Below, in pieces: positions 24,102 through 30,054 of a DNA stretch of 30,054 bases; the first letter of the stretch is position 1; each line of letters opens with the position of its first letter. The DNA is from a virus. Location: positions 1-30,054 of the IMG/VR virus record IMGVR_UViG_3300047163_000243; one strand, given 5' to 3'. The notes beneath the pieces were generated by a model. It was not told the origin of the DNA. It saw only the letters and a program-made list of their open reading frames with translations, and searched no databases. Made by a program: the position numbers and the translations under genes.

Positions 24102-25352
24102 TTAAGACATCCAACTGCCCTTTTTCGAGGGCGTCTGATACGGTCGTTTCTGTTCCGGGCGGCGCATTCCCACGGCGAAGTACCGAAAGGCGTCGGATCC
24201 ATGACTCGCGTGGTTGTGCAGCGGTTCGCGCGTCGGAACGCCGAGAACCTTGGTTTCCCCGTAACGGTAATGGCGCAGCGAGTTCAGCCCGTCCGCGCAG
24301 CGCTCCTTGTCGAACCAGCACTGCGGGAAGATGGTCCGCGCCGCGTTGATGCCGTCGCTGACGAGCAGCTTCGGCACGATCGCCACGCGCCGGCCCGCCT
24401 CGCGCATCAGCTCCTCGATCGAGCGCCCCGAGCCAAGCTCTTGCGCTGCTCCGTCCCACGGCAGATGATCGGTGCCGTAGATGTAAGGCCGGTCCTGGAG
24501 CTTCTTCAGGTAGTACGTCAACGGCTTCCGGCTGTCCTCGATGTAGTCGATCAGCCGGAACTCGAACGGAAACGACTGCGCGAGCCAGATGGCCGTGTTA
24601 TCCCCCCAACCGAGATCCCAGAACGTGTCCACCGGGCGCGTGGCGTCGTAAGGGACGGCCCTGATCCGGTTCTCCGCGTCGCACAACCGCAGCTCCTCGG
24701 CGTAGATCGCGTTCTCGAGATACGAGATCGTCTCGCCAAGCCAGACATGGCGGTAAGCCTCCGGACTGCGAGACTTGAGGACTTCCATCTCTTCCCGCAG
24801 CACGGCGGGAAACCACGGATTGTCGTCGTAGTTGACTTTGACAACCAGCGCATCGGGACGTGGATTGCCCACGAACATCTCGTAGATGGCGTCGGTTTCC
24901 AGATCCGGATTGAAGCTGAACCAGAGTTCGCTCCCTTCCTTGCGGATCGTCGGAATCAGCACTTCGAGCGACGCCCGCGAACAGCTTTGGGCTTCCTCCA
25001 CCCAACAGATGTCCACCGCCTCATAGCTCTTGAGCGCCGCCGCGTTGTGGCGGAGGCCTGCGAAGATGAACTCGCTGCCGTTGGCGCCGCTGATGCGCGC
25101 CTTCTCGACCGTGTAGAAGGACGAGAGGCCCAGTTCGGCGATCTTGTCGCCAAGCAGCTTGTGAACGGAGTCCGCGATGGAGCGCATCGTCTCGCGGGCG
25201 CAGAGCACGCGCAGAGGCTTCGCCGACGCCTGGAGCAGAAGCGCCGTCGCGAAGCTCTGCGACTTGGCGGCGCCGCGCCCGCCGTAGAAAACCTTGTAGC
25301 GCCGCGGCTCAAATAGCCCTTCGAAGGCCTGCGGAAGTCGCGCGGTCACCAC
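24102..25352 (-). CDS. terL: Terminase large subunit (ATPase/nuclease)
   Basis: 416 residues, GTG start. Walker A GGRGAAKS at 24-31, Walker B VDICWVEE at 113-120 with catalytic Glu, and coupling motif SFNP at 146-149. The C-terminal RNase H-like nuclease shows D246 (in FWDLGWGD), D300 (in HLPWDG) and D387 (in HGSDAFRYF). This is the family of motors that cut concatemers and pump DNA through the portal. Length fits the PBSX/Terminase_3-like group. The gene is immediately upstream of the portal block. Confidence 0.95.
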   Translation of the reverse strand: MVTARLPQAFEGLFEPRRYKVFYGGRGAAKSQSFATALLLQASAKPLRVLCARETMRSIADSVHKLLGDKIAELGLSSFYTVEKARISGANGSEFIFAGLRHNAAALKSYEAVDICWVEEAQSCSRASLEVLIPTIRKEGSELWFSFNPDLETDAIYEMFVGNPRPDALVVKVNYDDNPWFPAVLREEMEVLKSRSPEAYRHVWLGETISYLENAIYAEELRLCDAENRIRAVPYDATRPVDTFWDLGWGDNTAIWLAQSFPFEFRLIDYIEDSRKPLTYYLKKLQDRPYIYGTDHLPWDGAAQELGSGRSIEELMREAGRRVAIVPKLLVSDGINAARTIFPQCWFDKERCADGLNSLRHYRYGETKVLGVPTREPLHNHASHGSDAFRYFAVGMRRPEQKRPYQTPSKKGSWMS

Positions 25353-25356
25353 GGCC

Positions 25357-25497
25357 TCAGCAGGCGGGTTTGGCCGGCCTCTTCGCCTTCGGAGCCTGTT
25401 TGGCCGGCGGTTTGCCGAGTCCTTTTTTCGCGGGCAGAGCCAGGTCGGACAGCTTCATGGCCGGCCGACGGGCGGGGTTCAGTTTGTTGATGCGCAC
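25357..25497 (-). CDS. Very small basic protein upstream of terL
   Basis: 46 residues from GTG 25497 (GAAAGAG about 7 nt upstream), ending 4 bp before the terL start. The product begins RINKLNPARRPAMKLSDLAL and ends with a Lys/Pro/Ala tail (KAKRPAKPAC). An internal ATG at codon 14 is an alternative start. The strong positive charge suggests nucleic-acid binding. Its position, tight coupling to terL and regular codon use support it, but it is short and has no recognised family. Confidence 0.45.
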   Translation of the reverse strand: MRINKLNPARRPAMKLSDLALPAKKGLGKPPAKQAPKAKRPAKPAC

Positions 25498-25553
25498 GGA
25501 ATCACTCTTTCAGTTCGAAAAGCTGCCACTATGAATCCAGGAGAATTTCGTTC

Positions 25554-25847
25554 ATGGCCGCAGCAGCAGCAAAAACAACCAAGAAACAGGCGTTGGTTCA
25601 CGCTTTCAGTCCGCCGGAAAGAGCGTTAGCCAATCAGATCCGGCGTGAAAATTCCAAGTCGCTCACCAAGGCCTTCACCGCCTACGTGCTTGCGATTCAC
25701 AAGATCGAGGGCAAGCTGGACGCGGAGTGGAAAGGCATCGCCGCGCCCGCCGCGGCGGCCAAGACGGTAGCGAAGGCCACGAAGACGGCGAAGGCCGCGA
25801 AGACGGGGAAGCCCAAGGCCATGGGAGCGGCTGTAACAGCAGCCTAG
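25554..25847 (+). CDS. Lys/Ala-rich histone-like small protein on plus strand
   Basis: 97 residues with AGGAG 10 nt upstream of ATG 25554. The middle (SPPERALANQIRRENSKSLTKAFTAYVLAIHKIEGKLDAE) looks helical and folded. The C-terminal third is a repetitive basic tail (AKTVAKATKTAKAAKTGKPK), like histone H1 or bacterial H1-like tails. It starts 56 bp from the divergent 46-aa gene and overlaps the small terminase gene tail-to-tail by 4 bp. It may be a DNA-condensing or DNA-masking protein, but function is unproven. Confidence 0.65.
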   Translation: MAAAAAKTTKKQALVHAFSPPERALANQIRRENSKSLTKAFTAYVLAIHKIEGKLDAEWKGIAAPAAAAKTVAKATKTAKAAKTGKPKAMGAAVTAA

Positions 25848-26245
25848 GGTTTCACGAAGACCACTTCGATTTGCAGGGGACCGCCCGACGGTCCCGTATG
25901 TTCGACCGCGTAGTTCTCGCGGAACTCGTTCCTGACGCGCTTCAACATAAACATGAGCAGCGTGTCCGAGAACTCCCGAATCCCGCCGCACCGTTTCCCC
26001 TTGTAGAAAACCGGCTTCAGCACGCCCTTGAGCGCCCGCCGTCTTACTTCCTCCTCAAGCGCGTCGCACGCCTGTTCGTGGGCCTCGTCGAACGCCGCTT
26101 TATAGAGCGGATCGTCGAGCCAGAGGTAGTGTTGCGAGCGCGGGAGCTTCGCCACGCGCGCGGCCGCTGTGACGTTGCCCAAGGTCGCATAGGCGAGCAG
26201 GAACGCCCCTTGCTTGGGTGGCTTGCGGGTTTTCTTCTCGGGCAT
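25844..26245 (-). CDS. terS: Terminase small subunit
   Basis: 133 residues. The N-terminal helix-turn-helix (FLLAYATLGNVTAAARVAKL, then SQHYLWLDDPLYKAAFDEA) is the homeodomain-like fold typical of small terminases. The helical middle and the C-terminal EHTGPSGGPLQIEV tail are also characteristic. It recognises the packaging site and loads the large subunit. Two small divergent genes separate it from terL. Confidence 0.82.
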   Translation of the reverse strand: MPEKKTRKPPKQGAFLLAYATLGNVTAAARVAKLPRSQHYLWLDDPLYKAAFDEAHEQACDALEEEVRRRALKGVLKPVFYKGKRCGGIREFSDTLLMFMLKRVRNEFRENYAVEHTGPSGGPLQIEVVFVKP

Positions 26246-26246
26246 T

Positions 26247-26840
26247 TCAGGCGGCGGCAGCGACCGCCAACGATACTGATCGGATCGTGCGCCTCATCGG
26301 ATTCGGGCGCAAAACGATCATCCTCGCCAGCTTGCTTTCGCGCTCCATGGCCAACGTGCTGTATGCGAACTTCTTTCCCGCGCCGAAGTAGTCTGAAACC
26401 GGATAGAGCGAGTACGGTTCGCTGTCGGCGATCGCCCGTCCCATGCGAACACTGACCCGGTATACCAGGTGCCAGTATTCGCCCCGGTCAAGGTCCATCC
26501 GGCGCATGTAGATATGCCGGGGCTCGCCATTCAGGAAGCGGGAGCGGAACAGGGACAGCAACTCATCGGGCAGCGTGCGCTTGGCTAGCATTACGAAGTC
26601 GGCCCGAAAGTCCGCGCCGCGCATCCGCGATCCGCGCATGTTGTGGATTTGCGTGGACTCGCCGTAGGGCGCGATCCGCACAGGCGGAAGCTCCAGATTA
26701 TGATAACCGCGCAGACACGAGCGAAAAATCTCCCGGTAGACGCAATTGCAGGTACCCTTCTTGCCCTTTGCGGGGACGCCAAGGCCCTGACAGTACACGC
26801 ACTCGGAGGACGCGGCGGCGAGCGCGATTCCGGCGATCAT
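26247..26840 (-). CDS. Cys-rich (probable zinc-binding) phage protein
   Basis: 197 residues; start ATG overlaps the previous stop (ATGA). Cysteines at 14, 17, 31, 33 and 42 (CVYCQGLG ... CNC ... C) could form a zinc ribbon of DnaJ-like style near the N-terminus. The remainder holds mixed helix/strand with a basic middle (LFRSRFLNGEPRHIYMRRMD) and a C-terminus RTIRSVSLAVAAAA. It sits in the operon just ahead of terS, and a regulatory or DNA-binding role is possible. No named family recognised. Confidence 0.6.
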   Translation of the reverse strand: MIAGIALAAASSECVYCQGLGVPAKGKKGTCNCVYREIFRSCLRGYHNLELPPVRIAPYGESTQIHNMRGSRMRGADFRADFVMLAKRTLPDELLSLFRSRFLNGEPRHIYMRRMDLDRGEYWHLVYRVSVRMGRAIADSEPYSLYPVSDYFGAGKKFAYSTLAMERESKLARMIVLRPNPMRRTIRSVSLAVAAAA

Positions 26841-27220
26841 CGAAGCCTCGTGAACGTCCAGACGCCTCGAGGATTCGTGGGCGTCTCGGAGTTGTGCGAG
26901 TAGGTCGTGTGGGAGGCGGGGGAGCCGCTGGCGATGAGTTTCTGGTAGCTCACGGTGCGAAGTACTTTCAACCGGCCTTTGCGCGTAAAGACAGCTTCGG
27001 CGGTCTGCGATTTGAGCATTCGCCGCCCTTGCTCCTCCGTCAGCCACTCGATACGGCGGCCGGAGGCGTCGACCAATTGGACGAGCCTCCGGCGTAGGGG
27101 TGCTGCAGGGGTGACTGGGGAGTCCGATTCTTTAACGTCGCTGGCACGAGCGACTTGCGCGATCCCAGAACGCGCCGGCTGCGGGAGAAGGAGCCTGTCT
27201 GCCTGGAGAGTGTCCAGCAT
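26837..27220 (-). CDS. Hypothetical phage protein
   Basis: 127 residues, between the sigma-like gene (12 bp upstream) and the Cys-rich gene (ATGA overlap). Residues about 43-92 (RRRLVQLVDASGRRIEWLTE ... KVLRTVSYQKLIASGS) look like a compact mixed alpha/beta unit; the ends are disordered. I recognise no motif. Operon position suggests early/middle regulation or packaging preparation. Confidence 0.55.
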   Translation of the reverse strand: MLDTLQADRLLLPQPARSGIAQVARASDVKESDSPVTPAAPLRRRLVQLVDASGRRIEWLTEEQGRRMLKSQTAEAVFTRKGRLKVLRTVSYQKLIASGSPASHTTYSHNSETPTNPRGVWTFTRLR

Positions 27221-27232
27221 GGCGAAAAACTC

Positions 27233-27739
27233 TCACGCCGCCGAGGGAAAATTCCGCAACTTGGATTTCGCGCGGTTCTTGCGCAGCCGGAGTTGGGCTT
27301 CGGTCAGCATCAGCGCTTCGCAGATTTCGTGGTTGGTCTGCTCGTCGAGGTAGAAGCGCCACAAGATCTCGCGGTTCAGCGGCTGCGGGACCTCATCGAC
27401 GACAGCGCGGAGCCGCCAGCGGCGTTCCTTCTTTGCCAGCTCCTCCTCGGGAGTTAAACGGCGGTCTGCCACGTCGGGCATTTGACCGTTGTAGCGTAGG
27501 CGCCGCGCCTTCTGGATCTCGCCAATCGTCTGACAGACGCGCTTGCGCACGATCCCGATGGCGTAGCCTTCCGGGTCGCGAATCTCCGCGCCATGACGCA
27601 CCGCTTCGACGGCAGCGAGGAAGCACTCAGCCAGAACGTCGTCGGCCTGGTCGCTGCCGATCTGCTGGCAGATCCATCCGCGTACTTTCAGTTGCGCGCG
27701 GTAGATCGCGCCGATTAGCAGGTCTTCGGACTCGGTCAT
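27233..27739 (-). CDS. Sigma-70-family-like phage protein, likely late-gene regulator
   Basis: 168 residues from ATG 27739, which overlaps the previous stop (ATGA). A longer frame upstream is out-of-frame shadow. Residues 28-70 (SDQADDVLAECFLAAVEAVR ... DPEGYAIGIVRKRV) match the pattern of sigma region 2 (DxxDDVLxExFLxAxxxxxx...Pxxxxxxxxx). Residues 118-160 (PQPLNREILWRFYLDEQTNH ... LTEAQLRLRKNRAKSKL) match a region-4-type helix-turn-helix. The full size is ECF-like. Such proteins upstream of terminase often switch on late genes. Confidence 0.7.
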   Translation of the reverse strand: MTESEDLLIGAIYRAQLKVRGWICQQIGSDQADDVLAECFLAAVEAVRHGAEIRDPEGYAIGIVRKRVCQTIGEIQKARRLRYNGQMPDVADRRLTPEEELAKKERRWRLRAVVDEVPQPLNREILWRFYLDEQTNHEICEALMLTEAQLRLRKNRAKSKLRNFPSAA

Positions 27740-28128
27740 TGCAGCGGAACTACCTTGAGCGCGCGATGGCCGGTGGGCGCGGTCTTCGTGAGCGCCTGGG
27801 CGTCTTCGGCGGAGACGTTGGCGTCCAGGTCGGCCAGGGTGATCTTCGCGAGGCGGAGGAAGCGCAGCTTGCCCAGCAGTGCGAACAGCTTCCCCATGGA
27901 AGCGATTTTTCGTTCGGTCTTGCAGGGGGAAACTTGCAGGGTGTATCGCTTGCCGGTCTCCTGGAACGTGGCGAGCGGAGAAGCGCCGGCGTACCAACCT
28001 TGAATGATGGCGGCAACCTGTTTGTGACGCGCTACGGCGGGCGCGTGGCTTGCGATCTGGCGGCACAGCTCGCCGTACTCGTCAATAATAATGCGGCGGT
28101 CGACGGTGGCTGTCTTAACAGCGGACAC
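27736..28128 (-). CDS. Hypothetical first gene of the leftward operon
   Basis: 130 residues from GTG 28128 with AGGGGGAG 4 nt upstream. It faces the divergent regulator gene across 143 bp. The product has a helical N-terminal half (IIIDEYGELCRQIASHAPAV) and a short strand-rich middle (TGKRYTLQVSPCKTERKI) followed by helices. It overlaps the sigma-like gene by 4 bases, so the two are co-translated. No family recognised. Confidence 0.62.
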   Translation of the reverse strand: MSAVKTATVDRRIIIDEYGELCRQIASHAPAVARHKQVAAIIQGWYAGASPLATFQETGKRYTLQVSPCKTERKIASMGKLFALLGKLRFLRLAKITLADLDANVSAEDAQALTKTAPTGHRALKVVPLQ

Positions 28129-28271
28129 AGTTCTCCCCCTAAGAAAAATCTTTGAAAAATCCGAATGTGCTCAATTCTGAAGTGTCTGAGACTCGGGGTT
28201 TATCTCGAAAATTGTGGCGCGGGTAACTTTGCTGGAGTTGTCGGAAACTGGTGGAGGAGGTTCCAGGAAAC
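28129..28271. promoter_or_regulatory. Divergent control region between leftward operon and HTH regulator
   Basis: 143 AT-richer bases separate the GTG at 28128 (leftward) from the ATG at 28272 (rightward). AAAAATC occurs twice 11 bp apart (28144-28150, 28155-28161), one helical turn, which could be an operator. A leftward TTGAGC with an AT-rich hexamer 17 bp on is a weak promoter candidate. A GGAGGAGG ribosome site at 28253-28260 serves the HTH gene. No convincing sigma-70 promoter can be fixed by eye. Confidence 0.4.
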
Positions 28272-28817
28272 ATGGACTGGCTGACAAAATCGGAGGCGGC
28301 AGCGGTGTTGGGGACGAGCGAGAAGACGGTGCAAACGCTCGCCAAGGGCGGAAAGATCCAGGAAAAGTGGCGGATCAACGAAGGGACGAACAAGAGGGCG
28401 AGGGTGTATCATCCCGGCGATGTGGACAGGGAGCGCAAAGCGCGAAATGCCGGCAAACCGTTCGTGATGCCAGAGGAGCCGGTCGCCGTCGGTAAAGCGC
28501 TGGAGGTGCTCCAAGGGGCAGGCAAGTTGGAAATGCTGGAAAAGTTGTTGGCGGCTTCCAATCAGGCGCACGCGGCAGTCATCGAGAAGATGCTGACGCG
28601 TTTACCCGCGCCAGCTCCGGGCCCGAAGGAGTGGCCGATGTTTCTTACGTTGGCGCAGGCCGTCGAGTACTCGGGGCTCCCTCGGCGGGTCATCAAGGAC
28701 GCGATGAGGCGTGGCCTGAAGACAATGGCAATCGGCAAGACGCGCCGCAAGATCTCGCGGACAGGGTTGGAGACGTACTTCTACCTGCAGGCGGAGGCTT
28801 CTGGCGACGGGGCCTAG
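28272..28817 (+). CDS. Two-domain helix-turn-helix regulator/excisionase-like protein
   Basis: 181 residues from ATG 28272, chosen over an upstream GTG because GGAGGAGG is 11 nt ahead. Residues 1-57 (DWLTKSEAAAVLGTSEKTVQ) are a winged helix of the excisionase/MerR-like HTH type. Residues 122-171 (PMFLTLAQAVEYSGLPRRVI ... GKTRRKISRTGLETYF) form a second copy of the same type. The middle is helical (74-110). Such proteins bind att sites or operators. The location near the integrase suggests Xis or a lysogeny switch. Confidence 0.65.
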   Translation: MDWLTKSEAAAVLGTSEKTVQTLAKGGKIQEKWRINEGTNKRARVYHPGDVDRERKARNAGKPFVMPEEPVAVGKALEVLQGAGKLEMLEKLLAASNQAHAAVIEKMLTRLPAPAPGPKEWPMFLTLAQAVEYSGLPRRVIKDAMRRGLKTMAIGKTRRKISRTGLETYFYLQAEASGDGA

Positions 28818-29062
28818 GAGCGCAGCTTTTCGATGGCCCACTTCTCGAACATCGTCAGTTGCCGCGGCTCGGCCGGAGTAACGGCAGCAGCGAGAGCGGC
28901 CCGTTGAGCGCGCGCGTCGGCCTCGTGGCGCGCGTTGTCGAGGAGGCGCTTCTCCCTCCTCCGCATTTGGCGGAACTCGAAGCCCACCATCCTCTCATGC
29001 ACCAGCTGGTAGGGCGTGAGCCTTTTCGGCGAGGGGAGGAAAGCGCGCTGTCTTCCGGCCAT
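28814..29062 (-). CDS. Small basic helical protein, unknown
   Basis: 82 residues, convergent with the HTH gene (4-bp overlap at the stops). Highly charged helix (TPYQLVHERMVGFEFRQMRR, then REKRLLDNARHEADARAQRA) ending EKWAIEKLRS. It lies 65 bp downstream of the integrase, probably co-transcribed. No family recognised; DNA binding is possible from its charge. Confidence 0.5.
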   Translation of the reverse strand: MAGRQRAFLPSPKRLTPYQLVHERMVGFEFRQMRRREKRLLDNARHEADARAQRAALAAAVTPAEPRQLTMFEKWAIEKLRS

Positions 29063-29078
29063 GGCACCAGTCTACCCG

Positions 29079-29119
29079 AACCGCGCAAATCGTCCGACCC
29101 GTGGTGGATTTGCGGGGTT
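29079..29119. repeat. Inverted repeat downstream of integrase (terminator or att-region candidate)
   Basis: AACCGCGCAAATC (29079-29091) and GATTTGCGGGGTT (29107-29119) pair at 12 of 13 positions around a 15-nt spacer. It starts 8 bp beyond the integrase stop. No T-run follows on the minus strand, so a plain intrinsic terminator is not certain. Arms of this type also occur in integrase-binding att regions. Confidence 0.55.
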
Positions 29120-29127
29120 AGCGGTGC

Positions 29128-30054
29128 TTATCCGGCCTGGAGCAGCAGATCCCAGGCGTCCGCCGCCCGTGCGTCGTCCGGCGGCATCGCGTGGGCGTAG
29201 ATCCGCGCCGTGATGCTCGGATTGGCGTGTCCCAGGCGTACCGAAACCGCCGGCAACGGCACTCCCTGGGAGAGGAGCGTCGAGGCGTGGCTGTGCCGGA
29301 GGGTGTGCAGGCTGGCGTTCCGGATGCCCGCCTTGCGCAGCCGCCGCGTCACGATCTGGGAGACGTAGGCGGGAGTCCGGTGGCCTCCGCAGGGGTCGGG
29401 GAAGAGCAGCGCTCCGCTCCGCGCGAGCACGTCCAAAGCCTCCAGCGCGACCAGAGGCAGAGTACACCGCCGCGAACGCCCGCTCTTCGGAGTTTTGACG
29501 CGCAGGCCGGCCTTCGTCTCCTCGAGCGACTTCGAGATCGTCAGAACGCGCGTCTGACGGTTCAGGTCCGCCCACTCGAGCGCGAGCAGTTCGCCCCGGC
29601 GCGCCCCGGTCGCCATGGCGAGTTCGACGTACGCGAAGGTCCAGTCCTCACGGCACACGCGGCGGAGCGACTGCATCTCTTCGAGCGTCAGGAAGCGCGC
29701 TTCCCGGATCGCCAGCCGAGGAAGATCGACCTTTCTCATAGGATTTGTCTGAATTAGGTCCAGACGCCAAGCCTTTTGAAGGGACGCCGAAATGAGGCCG
29801 CCGAGGAGCCGGACCGTCTTTGCGGAGAGCCGTTTTTTACGCTGTCCGAAGTTCTGTAGCGCCAGCAGCCCGGCTTCCAGTGCGATATGGGAGAGGTTGA
29901 CGAGGTTCGTCTCGGCGACCTGACGGAGCGGATCCGGGCCCGTTTCGAAGTACTTGGCAAGGCTGCCGTAGCGCTCGATGGTCTTCCGCGAGCAGCACCG
30001 GAGAGGCGCGTAAGTCTCGATCCAGTGCCGAATCCAGGACGTAAGTGTATACAT
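29128..30054 (-). CDS. int: Tyrosine recombinase (phage integrase)
   Basis: 308 residues in view; the ATG coincides with the window edge, so an upstream start cannot be excluded. The N-terminal helical SAM-like core-binding domain spans about 1-115. The catalytic domain shows Arg in TGARRGELL (R152), a Lys in the beta-hairpin VKTPKSGRSRR (about 187/190), HTLRHSHAS (H250, R253), LGH (H276) and the nucleophile in ARIYAH (Y286). It catalyses site-specific integration of the phage into the host chromosome. Confidence 0.92.
   Translation of the reverse strand: MYTLTSWIRHWIETYAPLRCCSRKTIERYGSLAKYFETGPDPLRQVAETNLVNLSHIALEAGLLALQNFGQRKKRLSAKTVRLLGGLISASLQKAWRLDLIQTNPMRKVDLPRLAIREARFLTLEEMQSLRRVCREDWTFAYVELAMATGARRGELLALEWADLNRQTRVLTISKSLEETKAGLRVKTPKSGRSRRCTLPLVALEALDVLARSGALLFPDPCGGHRTPAYVSQIVTRRLRKAGIRNASLHTLRHSHASTLLSQGVPLPAVSVRLGHANPSITARIYAHAMPPDDARAADAWDLLLQAG

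Larger units (their letters stand above)
1..30054. mobile_element. P22-like temperate podovirus / prophage segment (partial)
   Basis: Integrase, HTH regulator, both terminases, portal, scaffold, coat, gp4- and gp10-like tail factors, tailspike/fibres and ejection-type proteins are collinear and nearly all on the minus strand. The order terS, terL, portal, scaffold, coat, gp4-like, gp10-like, gp7-like, gp20-like follows phage P22. Both window edges cut or abut phage genes, so neither prophage boundary is visible. Replication and lysis genes must lie outside, or are absent. Confidence 0.9.

Noticed and set aside
24092-24202. Extension of the small gene after terL into terL
   Set aside because: The added residues are Arg-rich and overlap the conserved terL C-terminus out of frame.
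27740-28066. N-terminal extension of the sigma-like protein
   Set aside because: It overlaps the 130-aa gene out of frame and is Arg/Pro/Ser-rich. The ATGA overlap at 27739 marks the real start.
1-30054. CRISPR arrays, tRNA genes or insertion sequences
   Set aside because: No regularly spaced repeats, cloverleaf-like segments or transposase motifs were seen. The large direct repeats are coding modules of one gene.

Overview
The window is almost entirely one side of a temperate, P22-like podovirus, most simply an integrated prophage. The base composition is GC-rich with strong G/C preference at third codon positions, and the signal peptides end in Ala-Gln. That style fits a soil Acidobacteriota host (Solibacter/Bryobacter-like), but this is a guess from composition only. 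Nearly all genes lie on the minus strand, packed with ATGA, GTGA, TAATG and TGATG stop/start overlaps, so the module reads from right to left.

Right end (about 30.05-28.13 kb): a tyrosine integrase, a small unknown protein, and a plus-strand protein with two excisionase-type helix-turn-helix domains, followed by a short divergent control region. Next (28.13-25.35 kb) comes a pre-packaging block: an unknown protein, a sigma-70-like protein, another unknown, a Cys-rich protein and the small terminase. Between the small and large terminase sits a head-to-head pair of very basic, Lys/Ala/Pro-rich small proteins.

Virion block (25.35-6.58 kb), in nearly P22 gene order: large terminase, small ORF, portal, scaffold and coat. 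An unusual insert follows, in which three of four proteins carry Sec signal peptides, including a beta-helix tailspike-like protein. After it come two tandem gp4-like tail factors, a coiled-coil protein, a gp10-like protein, a long tail fibre, a plus-strand secreted protein, small tail proteins, a GNAT-like protein and two ejection proteins resembling gp7 and gp20.

Left end (6,576 to 1, open at the window edge): one uninterrupted minus-strand frame of at least 2,192 codons lies where P22 has its third ejection protein, gp16. It looks like a 'polyvalent' protein delivered with the DNA. It has a ParB-like segment, a DdrB-type ParB domain, a zincin with HERAH, and large helical modules. About 2.04 kb of it is tandemly duplicated in frame, with one 687-bp segment about 96% identical between copies. 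Just before each copy of that segment, the coding signal moves into another frame, forming two nested ORFs. This giant, duplicated, frame-layered locus and the cluster of signal-peptide-bearing virion-block proteins are the most novel parts of the window.

No replication, lysis (endolysin/holin), tRNA, CRISPR or insertion-sequence genes were recognised.
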